DNA of 64,000 nucleotides from Escherichia sp. E4742 (GCF_005843885.1 NZ_CP040443.1:124001-188000), one strand, 5' to 3'; positions 18,126 through 26,738 are shown, counted from the stretch's first letter. Program-made: numbers and translations. The notes: generated by a model from the letters alone, not told the origin.

Positions 18126-21100
18126 ATGAAAACCTATATTTATCAGGACGAAAAATCACATAAATTCTGGGCGGTTGAACAGCAGGATAACGAGTTGCAC
18201 ATTAGTTGGGGAAAAGTTGGCACCAACGGGCAAAGCCAGGTAAAAAACTTTGCGGACGCTGCGGCGGCGGAGAAAGCGGAACTGAAGCTAATTGCGGAGA
18301 AAACGAAAAAGGGGTATGTGGAACAAGCGGAGAATGCTCCCTCGAAACATACTCAAACGGTAACGAAATCTCTCGAATTATCTGACTTTTCTACCATCAT
18401 TCAGGAGCAGCCCTCAGTTACACCAGAAATCTACGTGGCTGACAAAAATACAGACGTTATTTTACCGTGGCTGGCAAAAGATATTGCTGTCGTTTTTCCG
18501 CTTGAAGTCGTACCCACCACCTTAAGCCATCGCCGCTTTCCCGGAGATCCTGTTACACCTGTAGATAAATTAACCCACTTACGTCGCTTAGCCTGTGGCG
18601 TGTCGCAACGGGATAACAAAACAGCCACATTTGACTTCAGCGCCTGTACTTTAGAGTGGCAAAACTTCATCGCTCAGGCGATCGATCTGATTAACAGCCC
18701 GAAAACGACAAAATTACCATCACCGGTAATGGCTGTACTCACGGCACTTGAACTGCACTGTACGAGATATAAAGAGCGTGAGGAAGTTATGGATCAGATC
18801 GTTCAGGAAGGCGGTCTTGAATATGCTACTGAAGTAACGATACATCTTCAACAGATTGATATTGAATGGGATTACGTCAACAATAATATAGTTATCCTGC
18901 CGTCCGGAATTGCACCTGATTACTTGCAGCAATATTCCAGTTTCGAACTACGTCTGCGTAAACATTTATCACTGGCTGAAGAGTCTCTTTGGGAGAAATG
19001 TGCGGAGAAACTTATCAACGCAATCCCAAATATTCCAGAATGGCGACAGCCATTAATTGCCCTGTTATTACCAGAAAAACCCGAAATTGCACATGAAATT
19101 GCCCAGCGTCTACTTGGGCAAAAAAAATTGGCCGCTCTTGCGTGGCTAAAAATAGTGGCAACTGATGAATACATTCTTGCCTCATTAGAAAATTATTACG
19201 AACCATATAAAATTTTTGATAATTACTATCATGGTGCCATATGGACAGCCACCGTATTACAAGAGCAAGGTGTTGCTGCCCTGCCCCGATTTGCTCCGTA
19301 TGCCGCAAGTGACTACTGCGGCGATGTGTTGCGTCATATCAATCATCCGTTCGCATTGACACTGCTTATACGTGTAGCCGGGCAAACTAAACGCTGTCAT
19401 GACCGGATGATGAAAGCCTGCACTGCGTTCCCACACGCAGCACTGGCGGCTCTGGCGGAACTTCTGGCACAAAAAGATGAAAAGCGTTGGCGCATGATGC
19501 TAATGACAATGCTTATCTCTCAACCAGCATTAGCAGAACGGGTAATTCCCTGGCTAACGTCACCAGCAGCTACAGTGCTGAAATCATGCCAGCAACAACT
19601 GACACAACCATCAAACCATGCTAGCGCCGATACACTACCTGCCGTATTAGTATCGCCCCCCTGGCTGGTGAAAAAGAAAAAATCGGCGACTCCAGTGCTG
19701 GATTTAACACCGCTCAACCTAGAATCCATATGTACAATAACCGACACAGAAGCTAAAGAGTTTCAAACTCGTTGGGACTGGGAGCCGCATAAGCCTGGTG
19801 AAGGTGCTAAAGATTTCCTTTACTCACTGGGGTATCGCCGCTGGGATTTTGACACATCTAAATATATTGGCGCTTCTGACTCAGCAATTGATGCCTGGGA
19901 ACGAGAGGACTTCGCCACACTCATTCAAATGTTTAAAGCGCATCACGCGCCGTATCAGGGGGAATGGCATCTCAACTCACTTCCTTTTTTACCCTTGCAA
20001 AAAGCAATCAAGCTATGGGAGTTTCTCAGCAAAGAACCACATACAGCGGTGAAACCTGTCATGCTTTATTTGCAGCTTGCAGGTATGAGTGGTTTTCTGC
20101 ACTCGTTTTCACGCTACCCACAAGAAGGTTTTGCTGTTGCTGATTATTTTGCCTCTACGGAACTGGCACCCGCCGTCGCCCGCGCCTTCAACAAACTCAA
20201 AACATTACGACAAGACGCCCGTAGCTGGCTGCTGAAATACCCGGAACACGCCATTACCGGCCTGCTGCCTTCGGCGCTCGGCAAAGCCGGTGAAGCACAG
20301 GATAACGCCCGCGCTGCCTTGCGTATGCTTACCGAAAACGGTCATCAGCCATTACTGCAAGAAATCGCCCGGCGTTATAACCAGCCGGAAGTAACAGATG
20401 CGGTGAATGCTCTGCTTGCGCTCGATCCCTTAGATAATCACCCGACAAAAATCCCTACGCTTCCGGCCTTTTATCAGCCATCGCTCTGGACGCGCCCGCT
20501 ATTAAAAGCAAACGCCCAATCGCTACCAGATAACGCCCTCCTCCACCTCGGTGAAATGCTCCGCTTCCCTCAGGAAGAGGCACTGTATCCGGGATTATTA
20601 CAGGTGAAAGACGCCTGTACCGCTGACTCTCTGGCTGAATTTGTCTGGGATCTGTTTATCGCCTGGCAGACTGCTGGCGCGCCGTCGAAAGAGAGTTGGG
20701 CGTTCAGTGCGTTAGGTGTTCTCGGCAACGATGACACCGCTCGCAAACTCACGCCATTAATCCGCGCCTGGCCTGGCGAATCCCAGCATAAACGCGCCAC
20801 CGTCGGGCTGGATATCCTCGCCGCTATCGGCAGCGATATCGCCCTGATGCAGCTTAATGGCATCGCCCAGAAGCTGAAATTCAAAGCATTGCAGGAGCGG
20901 GCAAAAGAAAAAATTGCCGACATTGCCGAAAGCCGCGAGCTCACGGTAGCGGAACTTGAAGATCGCCTGGCTCCGGATCTCGGCCTGGATGATAACGGCT
21001 CACTATTGCTGGACTTCGGCTCGCGTCAGTTCACCGTCAGCTTTGATGAAGGCTTAAAACCATTTGTACGCGATGCCTCCGGTAGTCGTCTGAAAGACCT

Positions 21101-21914
21101 TCTTAAACCGAACAAAAGCGATGATGAAACGCTCGCTGCCGATGCCGTTAACCGCTACAAACTGCTGAAAAAAGATGCGCGTACCGTTGCTGCCCAGCAG
21201 GTGGCAAGGCTGGAATCCGCCATGTGCCAGCGCCGCCGCTGGTCAGAGGAAAACTTCCGGCTCTTTCTGGTTGAGCACCCACTGGTACGCCACTTAACCC
21301 GCCGCCTGATTTGGGGCGTTTATAGCACCGAAAACCAGCTACTGGCGTGCTTCCGCGTGGCGGAAGATAACAGCTACAGCACCGCTGACGATGATCTCTT
21401 CACTCTGCCAGAAGGCGCCATTTCTATAGGTATCCCTCACGTTCTGGAGATATCACCGACGGATGCCGCCGCTTTTGGTCAGCTTTTTGCCGACTACGAA
21501 CTGTTACCGCCGTTCCGCCAGCTTGATCGTAACAGTTACCCTCTGACAGAAGCCGAACGCAATGCCAGCGAACTGACCCGCTGGACAGGCAGAAAATGCC
21601 CGAGCGGTCGGGTCATGGGACTGGCGAATAAAGGTTGGGTGCGTGGTGAACCGCAGGATGGTGGCTGGATCGGCTGGATGATCAAACCTCTGGGCCGCTG
21701 GTCGTTAATCATGGAAATCGATGAAGGCTTTGCAGTTGGTATGTCGCCAGCCGAACTTAGCGCCGAGCAACTCTTAAGCAAGCTGTGGCTATGGGAAGGC
21801 AAAGCAGAAAGCTATGGCTGGGGGAGTCATTCAACTCAGGAAGCGCAGTTCTCCGTACTCGATGCCATCACCGCCAGCGAGTTGATTAACGATATTGAAG
21901 CTCTGTTTGAATAA
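18126..21914 (+). CDS. molR: Giant WGR-DUF4132 protein, paralogue 3 (closest to MolR)
   Basis: Protein of 1262 aa with the same plan: WGR domain at 1-65, a PWLAKDIAVVFP...LSHRRFPGDPV module from about 115, a helical middle with LVSPPWLVKKKK near 508, and the C-terminal DUF4132 blocks (ILGNDDTARKLTPLIRAWPGESQ, FGSRQFTVSFDE, RRRWSEENFRLFLVEHPLVRH). As I recall, the text around PWLAKDIAVVFP matches the K-12 MolR sequence, where the gene is broken, so I give the symbol to this copy with moderate confidence. It starts 12 bp after paralogue 2 and ends 9 bp before yehI. It appears intact here. Confidence 0.85.
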   Translation: MKTYIYQDEKSHKFWAVEQQDNELHISWGKVGTNGQSQVKNFADAAAAEKAELKLIAEKTKKGYVEQAENAPSKHTQTVTKSLELSDFSTIIQEQPSVTPEIYVADKNTDVILPWLAKDIAVVFPLEVVPTTLSHRRFPGDPVTPVDKLTHLRRLACGVSQRDNKTATFDFSACTLEWQNFIAQAIDLINSPKTTKLPSPVMAVLTALELHCTRYKEREEVMDQIVQEGGLEYATEVTIHLQQIDIEWDYVNNNIVILPSGIAPDYLQQYSSFELRLRKHLSLAEESLWEKCAEKLINAIPNIPEWRQPLIALLLPEKPEIAHEIAQRLLGQKKLAALAWLKIVATDEYILASLENYYEPYKIFDNYYHGAIWTATVLQEQGVAALPRFAPYAASDYCGDVLRHINHPFALTLLIRVAGQTKRCHDRMMKACTAFPHAALAALAELLAQKDEKRWRMMLMTMLISQPALAERVIPWLTSPAATVLKSCQQQLTQPSNHASADTLPAVLVSPPWLVKKKKSATPVLDLTPLNLESICTITDTEAKEFQTRWDWEPHKPGEGAKDFLYSLGYRRWDFDTSKYIGASDSAIDAWEREDFATLIQMFKAHHAPYQGEWHLNSLPFLPLQKAIKLWEFLSKEPHTAVKPVMLYLQLAGMSGFLHSFSRYPQEGFAVADYFASTELAPAVARAFNKLKTLRQDARSWLLKYPEHAITGLLPSALGKAGEAQDNARAALRMLTENGHQPLLQEIARRYNQPEVTDAVNALLALDPLDNHPTKIPTLPAFYQPSLWTRPLLKANAQSLPDNALLHLGEMLRFPQEEALYPGLLQVKDACTADSLAEFVWDLFIAWQTAGAPSKESWAFSALGVLGNDDTARKLTPLIRAWPGESQHKRATVGLDILAAIGSDIALMQLNGIAQKLKFKALQERAKEKIADIAESRELTVAELEDRLAPDLGLDDNGSLLLDFGSRQFTVSFDEGLKPFVRDASGSRLKDLLKPNKSDDETLAADAVNRYKLLKKDARTVAAQQVARLESAMCQRRRWSEENFRLFLVEHPLVRHLTRRLIWGVYSTENQLLACFRVAEDNSYSTADDDLFTLPEGAISIGIPHVLEISPTDAAAFGQLFADYELLPPFRQLDRNSYPLTEAERNASELTRWTGRKCPSGRVMGLANKGWVRGEPQDGGWIGWMIKPLGRWSLIMEIDEGFAVGMSPAELSAEQLLSKLWLWEGKAESYGWGSHSTQEAQFSVLDAITASELINDIEALFE

Positions 21915-21923
21915 GGAAAGAGC

Positions 21924-24900
21924 ATGGACAAGGAATTACCGTGGCTGGCGGATAACGCCCAAGTGGAACTGAAATATAAAAAAGGCAAAACACCACTCAG
22001 CCATCGCAATTGGCCGGGCGAACCGGTGCCTGTTATCACTGAAAACCTCATCCAGACACTGGGTGATGAATTGCTACAAAAAGCTGGGAAGAAAAAAAAC
22101 ATTGTCTGGCGTTATGAAAATTTTTCACTGGAGTGGCAGTCCGCCATTACGCAGGCGATCAATTTGATTGGTGAGCATAAACCGTCAATCCCGGCCCGCA
22201 CAATGGCGGCGCTAGCCTGTATCGCGCAAAATGACAGCCAACAGTTGCTCGACGAAATCGTCCAACAAGAGGGACTGGAATATGCGACTGAGGTGGTGAT
22301 TGCACGCCAGTTTATTGCACGGTGTTATGAGAGTGATCCTCTGGTCGTCACATTACAGTATCAGAACGAGGATTATGGCTATGGTTACCGCTCAGAAACC
22401 TATAACGAATTCGATCTCCGACTGCGTAAGCATCTCTCTCTGGCAGAGGAAAGCTGCTGGCAGCGTTGCGCCGACAAACTCATTGCCGCACTGCCAGGAA
22501 TAACCAAAGTTCGCCGCCCTTTTATTGCGCTGATCCTCCCGGAAAAACCAGAAATCGCCAATGAGTTGGTAGACCTTGAATGCCCGCGGACTCATTTTCA
22601 TTCTAAGGAGTGGTTAAAAGTTGTTGCTACTGACCCTCGGGCGGTGAGCAAACTCGAACGCTACTGGAGCCAGGATATATTTAGCGATCGCGAAGCCAGC
22701 TACATGTCGCATGAAAACCGTTTCGGCTATGCGGCCTGCGCCGCCCTTTTGCGCGAACAAGGACTGGCAGCCGTTCCGCGCCTGGCAATGTATGCCCATA
22801 AAGAAGATTGCGGCAGTCTGCTGGTACAAATTAACCATCCGCAAGTCATCCGCACCTTGCTGTTAGTTGCTGATAAAAACAAACCCAGCCTGCAACGTGT
22901 GGCTAAATACAGTAAAAACTTCCCCCATGCGACGCTCGCCGCACTGGCAGAACTGCTGGCGTTAAAAGAACCACCTGCGCGCCCCGGTTATCCAATCATT
23001 GAAGACAAAAAGCTGCCTGCACAGCAAAAAGCTCGTGATGAATTCTGGCATACGCTGTTACAAACGCTGATGGCATCGCAGCCACAACTGGCAGAAGAGG
23101 TCATGCCGTGGTTAAGTATTCAAGCCCGGGCATTGCTGAATAGTTATTTATCGGCACCGCCAAAACAGGTTATTGATGGCACCGATAACAGCAATCTGCC
23201 TGAAATCCTCGTTTCACCACCGTGGCGTAGTAAGAAAAAAATGACAGCTCCACGTCTTGATTTGGCACCGCTCGAATTAACTCCGCAAGTTTACTGGCAA
23301 CCAGGCGAACGAGAGAGGCTTGCCGCCACTGAGTCTGCCCGTTATTTCAGCACGGAATCTCTTGCGGAACGCATGGAACAAAAAAGTGGGCGAGTTGTAT
23401 TACAGGAACTGGGGTTTGGGGATGATGTATGGCTGTTTCTGAATTATGTACTCCCCGGAAAACTGGATGCTGCACGCAATTCACTCATTGTTCAGTGGCA
23501 TTACTACCAGGGGCGGGTTGAAGAGATCCTGAATGGCTGGAACTCCCCGGAAGCACAATTAGCAGAACAGGCGCTTCGCAGCGGTCACGTAGAAGCGTTA
23601 ATTAACACCTGGGATATTGACAGCTACTCGCGTTATCGTCCTGAAAAGAGTGTCTGGAATCTGTATTTATTGGCACAGCTTCCGCGCGAGATAGCAGTGA
23701 CTTTCTGGTTGCGTATCAATGAGAAAAAACATCTGTTCGCGGGTGAAGACTATTTTCTCAGCATCCTTGGTTTGGATGCGCTACCCGGTCTGTTATTGGC
23801 TTTTTCACATCGTCCAAAAGAAACATTTCCGTTAATTTTAAATTTCGGCGCCACCGAACTGGCGCTGCCCGTTGCTCGCATCTGGCGACGTTTCGCGGCG
23901 CAGCGTGATCTGGCTCGCCAGTGGATTTTACAATGGCCGGAACATACGGCAAGCGCCCTTATTCCACTAGTCTTTGATAAACCCAGCGACAACAGCGAAG
24001 CGGCATTACTTGCCCTGCGTTTACTGTATGAACAGGGATATGGTGAATTACTGCAAACCGTGGCAAACCGCTGGCAGCTTACAGATGTATGGCCTGCCCT
24101 GGAACAATTACTTAAACAGAGTCCAATAGAGATTTACCCGCCGCGCATTCCAAAAGCTCCTGATTTCTGGCGTCCGACAATGTGGTCCAGGCCGCGACTT
24201 ATCACGGATAATCAGCCTGTTACTAATGACGCTCTGGAAATTATCGGCGAAATGCTGCGCTTTACCCAGGGTGGACGTTTTTATAGCGGGCAGGAACAAC
24301 TGAAAACGTTCTGCCAGCCACAAACACTGGCAGCTTTTGCCTGGGATCTCTTCACCGCTTGGCAACAAGCTGGCGCCCCCGCAAAAGATAACTGGGCATT
24401 TCTGGCGTTAAGTCTCTTTGGCGACGAAAGCACGGCACGGGATCTGACGATACAGATCCTCGCCTGGCCACAAGAAGGTAAATCTGCCCGTGCTGTCAGT
24501 GGTCTGAATATACTTACCCTGATGAATAATGATATGGCGCTGATACAGCTGCATCATATATCGCAACGGGCGAAATCCCGCCCCTTACGTGATAACGCGG
24601 CGGAATTCCTTCAGGTGGTCGCAGAAAATCGCGGGCTAAGCCAGGAAGAGTTAGCGGACAGATTAGTCCCATCACTAGGCCTTGATGATCCGCAGGCGTT
24701 GATTTTTGATTTTGGTCCACGGCAGTTTACCGTTCGCTTCGATGAAAACCTCACCCCGGTTATCTACGATCAGCAAAACGTTCGCCAGAAAAGTATTCCC
24801 CGGTTGCGAGCCGATGACGATCAACTTAAAGCGCCTGAAGCACTGGCTCGCCTGAAAGGATTGAGAAAAGACGCTACTCAGATCAGCAAAGATCTGTTGC

Positions 24901-25556
24901 CGCGTCTGGAATCGGCACTGCGCAACACCCGACGCTGGTCGCTGGAAGATTTTCATTCTCTGTTTGTTAATCATCCCTTTACACGTCTGGTTACCCAGCG
25001 ATTAATATGGGGCGTTTATCCGGCAAATGAACCGCGTCGTTTACTCAATGCCTTTCGTGTGGCCGCAGAGGGGGAATTCTGCAATGCCCAGGACGATGTT
25101 ATTGATCTACCTCCAGATTGCCTGATTGGCATTGCGCACCCGTTAGAAATGCCAACAGAAATGCGTGGTGAATTTGAACAACTTTTTGCCGATTACGAAA
25201 TTATTCCGCCATTTCGCCAGTTGGCGCGGCGCACGGTACTGCTCACACCTGACGAGTCAACCAGTAACAGCCTGACTCGCTGGGAAGGTAAATCCGCTAC
25301 CGTTGGGCAACTTATGGGAATGCGATACAAAGGCTGGGAGTCAGGCTATGAGGACGCATTTGTCTATGATTTGGGCGAGTACCGGCTGGTCCTTAAGTTT
25401 TCACCCGGTTTTAACCACTACAATGTTGATAGCAAAGCGCTAATGAGCTTCCGTTCTCTTCGAGTGTACCGTGACAATAAATCCGTCACTTTTGCCGAAC
25501 TTGATGTGTTTGATTTGAGTGAGGCGTTAAGCGCACCTGACGTCATTTTCCATTAA
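21924..25556 (+). CDS. yehI: WGR-less DUF4132 protein YehI
   Basis: Protein of 1210 aa, paralogous to the three upstream proteins but lacking the WGR domain. It begins directly at the module MDKELPWLADNAQ...SHRNWPGEPV that lies at about residue 105-130 in the others. It keeps LVSPPWRSKKK (near 429) and the DUF4132 blocks, in diverged form (FGPRQFTVRFDENLTP, RRWSLEDFHSLFVNHPFTRLV, LIWGVYP). It is more divergent from the other three than they are from one another. GGAAAGAGC precedes its ATG. It is the last large gene before a hairpin and yehK. The loss of WGR suggests a different role in a complex, for example a constant partner of the WGR-bearing subunits. That is inference. Confidence 0.9.
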   Translation: MDKELPWLADNAQVELKYKKGKTPLSHRNWPGEPVPVITENLIQTLGDELLQKAGKKKNIVWRYENFSLEWQSAITQAINLIGEHKPSIPARTMAALACIAQNDSQQLLDEIVQQEGLEYATEVVIARQFIARCYESDPLVVTLQYQNEDYGYGYRSETYNEFDLRLRKHLSLAEESCWQRCADKLIAALPGITKVRRPFIALILPEKPEIANELVDLECPRTHFHSKEWLKVVATDPRAVSKLERYWSQDIFSDREASYMSHENRFGYAACAALLREQGLAAVPRLAMYAHKEDCGSLLVQINHPQVIRTLLLVADKNKPSLQRVAKYSKNFPHATLAALAELLALKEPPARPGYPIIEDKKLPAQQKARDEFWHTLLQTLMASQPQLAEEVMPWLSIQARALLNSYLSAPPKQVIDGTDNSNLPEILVSPPWRSKKKMTAPRLDLAPLELTPQVYWQPGERERLAATESARYFSTESLAERMEQKSGRVVLQELGFGDDVWLFLNYVLPGKLDAARNSLIVQWHYYQGRVEEILNGWNSPEAQLAEQALRSGHVEALINTWDIDSYSRYRPEKSVWNLYLLAQLPREIAVTFWLRINEKKHLFAGEDYFLSILGLDALPGLLLAFSHRPKETFPLILNFGATELALPVARIWRRFAAQRDLARQWILQWPEHTASALIPLVFDKPSDNSEAALLALRLLYEQGYGELLQTVANRWQLTDVWPALEQLLKQSPIEIYPPRIPKAPDFWRPTMWSRPRLITDNQPVTNDALEIIGEMLRFTQGGRFYSGQEQLKTFCQPQTLAAFAWDLFTAWQQAGAPAKDNWAFLALSLFGDESTARDLTIQILAWPQEGKSARAVSGLNILTLMNNDMALIQLHHISQRAKSRPLRDNAAEFLQVVAENRGLSQEELADRLVPSLGLDDPQALIFDFGPRQFTVRFDENLTPVIYDQQNVRQKSIPRLRADDDQLKAPEALARLKGLRKDATQISKDLLPRLESALRNTRRWSLEDFHSLFVNHPFTRLVTQRLIWGVYPANEPRRLLNAFRVAAEGEFCNAQDDVIDLPPDCLIGIAHPLEMPTEMRGEFEQLFADYEIIPPFRQLARRTVLLTPDESTSNSLTRWEGKSATVGQLMGMRYKGWESGYEDAFVYDLGEYRLVLKFSPGFNHYNVDSKALMSFRSLRVYRDNKSVTFAELDVFDLSEALSAPDVIFH

Positions 25557-25563
25557 AACACAG

Positions 25564-25585
25564 CGGGCAGTGATGCAACTGCCCG
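25564..25585 (+). terminator. Hairpin between yehI and yehK
   Basis: Eight-bp stem CGGGCAGT (25564-25571) and ACTGCCCG (25578-25585) with a 6-nt loop. The following TTATC is a poor U-run, so it is a weak terminator or a processing/stability hairpin at the end of the giant-gene operon. Confidence 0.5.
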
Positions 25586-25616
25586 TTATCAACACGACTT
25601 ACCAGCGGGGAAAGCG

Positions 25617-25934
25617 ATGATCGTGCAAAAAGAGCTGGTTGCTATTTACGATTATGAGGTCCCTGTACCTGAAGATCCGTTTTACTTCAGACTTGAGATC
25701 CATAAATGCTCTGAATTATTTACAGGTTCCGTCTATCGACTGGAGCGATTCCGGCTACGTCCAACATTTCATCAACGTGATCGAGAAGATGCTGATCCGC
25801 TAATAAATGATGCATTGATTTATATAAGAGATGAGTGTAGTGATGAGCGGAAATTACGAGGTGAATCACCTGAAATGGTAATAGCAATTTTTAATCGTGA
25901 ACTACAGAATATATTCAACCAAGAAATAGAATAA
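25617..25934 (+). CDS. yehK: Small uncharacterised protein YehK
   Basis: A 105-aa soluble protein starting MIVQKELVAIYDYEVPVPEDPFYFRLEIHK and ending in a charged helix (NRELQNIFNQEIE). GGGGAAAG precedes the ATG. No signal peptide, membrane helix or recognisable motif is present. It lies 60 bp after yehI on the same strand and may be the tail of that operon. The orphan antisense-RNA promoter region begins within 20 bp of its end, and a leftward transcript from there would run antisense through this gene. Its length matches K-12 YehK as I recall it. Function unknown. Confidence 0.75.
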   Translation: MIVQKELVAIYDYEVPVPEDPFYFRLEIHKCSELFTGSVYRLERFRLRPTFHQRDREDADPLINDALIYIRDECSDERKLRGESPEMVIAIFNRELQNIFNQEIE

Positions 25935-25989
25935 TATACTCTAAATAATTCAAATTGGTCCGATCCGGCACAACCTCCCAACGGGCAGA

Positions 25990-26040
25990 ATTATAAATCT
26001 CACTCACTGAATTGCAATGGAGTGTGGATATGGTTATAAT
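25990..26040. promoter_or_regulatory. Divergent promoters sharing one -35 box (copy A)
   Basis: Rightward: TTGCAA (26012-26017), 17-bp spacer, TATAAT (26035-26040). Leftward: the same TTGCAA, which is its own reverse complement, a 16-bp spacer, then TATAAT read on the minus strand (plus-strand ATTATA, 25990-25995). Both -10 boxes are perfect. The rightward promoter drives the orphan orz RNA. The leftward one would drive a transcript into yehK, since no zor frame remains there. Confidence 0.8.
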
Positions 26041-26046
26041 TTATTC

Positions 26047-26128
26047 GTTGGTCCGAAATGTTGCACTATCAGTAACTTAACATCAAAGTAGTAAATAAAA
26101 GAACCTGCCTCACCAGCAGGTTTTTTTA
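26047..26128 (+). ncRNA. orzP: Orphan OrzO/OrzP-like antisense RNA
   Basis: Predicted RNA of about 82 nt, from a start near 26047 (six to seven bases after TATAAT) to the terminator with stem AACCTGC (26102-26108) and GCAGGTT (26116-26122) plus a T7 tail. The segment GTTGGTCCGAAATGTTGCAC corresponds to the target-pairing region of the other copy but differs from the zorO leader at four of twenty positions. It probably paired with a second toxin mRNA (zorP in strains with the tandem locus, as I recall) that is missing here. The symbol is tentative. Confidence 0.65.
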
Positions 26129-26280
26129 TTTTCTGCGATCTACTTTCCAGATATTTTTTGCCAATAGCCCACCATAGATATTCACATCCCGGTCAAATGG
26201 TACGTTGAATATAAAATCGATGAATTTATAAATAAAAATGAGTTATATGATGAATTAATAAAAACAGTAATCATTTTATT

Positions 26281-26305
26281 AAAGGGGGAAGCGGTTTTCC
26301 CCCTT
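26281..26305 (-). terminator. Terminator of the zorO mRNA
   Basis: Stem AAGGGGGAA and TTCCCCCTT around a short loop, 22 bp after the zorO stop when read leftward, followed by TTTAAT. It would end the toxin mRNA. Confidence 0.8.
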
Positions 26306-26326
26306 AGATGCGTTTCAATTTGCCCG

Positions 26327-26416
26327 TTACTTCAACAAATCAATCAACCGTAACAGAGCTACTAATAGCTCCAGTACAGCAATGAGCACGGTTAACTTTT
26401 GTGTCAGCGTGTCCAT
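26327..26416 (-). CDS. zorO: Type I toxin, small membrane peptide ZorO
   Basis: A 29-codon frame on the minus strand (MDTLTQKLT...DLLK). One hydrophobic helix carries the motif ALLRL at residues 20-24 with the single Arg at 23, the hallmark I recall for ZorO of E. coli O157:H7, an inner-membrane toxin that depolarises cells when overproduced. AAGGAGAG lies five bases before the ATG. An imperfect palindrome, CTCCTTA-T-TAAGGAG (26422-26436), covers that site, so translation is probably off in the full-length mRNA. A 175-nt leader, a terminator after the stop and a divergent antisense RNA complete the type I layout. It is too short for usual gene callers. Confidence 0.88.
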   Translation of the reverse strand: MDTLTQKLTVLIAVLELLVALLRLIDLLK

Positions 26417-26591
26417 CCGCTCTCCTTATTAAGGAGCGCAACACCAGCACCTTACCCTTACACTGCCTGTCGATACTGGTTTACGTATGTTGGACCACGA
26501 TGTTGCACTCCGGATCAGGGCACCACCTGCAGCACCACCCGTCCGGTAGCCAGGACTTGAAATAGGTTCGATCCGGCGCAACGTCCCAACA
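26417..26591 (-). promoter_or_regulatory. zorO 5' leader with antitoxin target and RBS hairpin
   Basis: The leftward promoter predicts an mRNA start near 26591 and so a leader of about 175 nt. It contains a segment complementary to the divergent RNA (plus-strand GTTGGACCACGATGTTGCAC, 26489-26508; 19 of 20 positions pair) about 70 nt upstream of the coding region. It also contains the hairpin 26422-26436 that hides the ribosome site. Such leaders in Zor-Orz need processing before translation, and pairing blocks the exposed region (established for the family). Confidence 0.75.
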
Positions 26592-26597
26592 GTCAGG

Positions 26598-26648
26598 ATT
26601 ATAAATCTCATTATCTTAATTGCAACGGGGTCCACCGGTGGTTATAAT
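26598..26648. promoter_or_regulatory. Divergent zorO/orzO promoters sharing one -35 box (copy B)
   Basis: A single palindromic TTGCAA (26620-26625) serves TATAAT at 26643-26648 rightward (17-bp spacer, orz RNA). It also serves TATAAT on the minus strand (plus ATTATA 26598-26603, 16-bp spacer, zorO mRNA). Because both directions need the same hexamer, polymerase binding should be mutually exclusive. Confidence 0.82.
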
Positions 26649-26654
26649 TCGTTC

Positions 26655-26738
26655 GTTGGAACACGATGTTGCACAGGCTGCGGTGTTGGGCCTGAAAATA
26701 GTAAATAAAAGAACCTGCCTCACCAGCAGGTTTTTTTA
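26655..26738 (+). ncRNA. orzO: OrzO-type antitoxin small RNA
   Basis: Predicted RNA of about 84 nt starting near 26655 and ending at a terminator with stem AACCTGC (26712-26718), loop CTCACCA, stem GCAGGTT (26726-26732) and a T-run. Its 5' end, GTTGGAACACGATGTTGCAC (26655-26674), is complementary to the zorO leader at 26489-26508 with one mismatch. It is therefore the trans-acting antitoxin of the adjacent toxin, transcribed divergently from it. Confidence 0.82.

Larger units (their letters stand above)
25952..26160. repeat. Direct repeat copy A (orz-type unit)
   Basis: About 209 bp repeated imperfectly at 26560-26771 (offset about 608 bp). Conserved parts are CGATCCGGC, the shared TTGCAA with divergent TATAAT boxes, TGTTGCAC, and the whole terminator block ending CTTTCCAGATATTTTTT. 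This copy carries the promoters and the antitoxin-like RNA but no toxin frame to its left. Confidence 0.85.

Noticed and set aside
10308..25556. Idea that MolR-type proteins are molybdate transcription regulators
   Set aside because: The name is historical. The proteins show WGR and DUF4132 regions but no helix-turn-helix or molybdate-binding motif.
26429..26635. 68-codon minus-strand frame overlapping the zorO leader
   Set aside because: No ribosome site or protein character. The interval is explained by the toxin mRNA leader, the divergent promoters and the start of the orz RNA.
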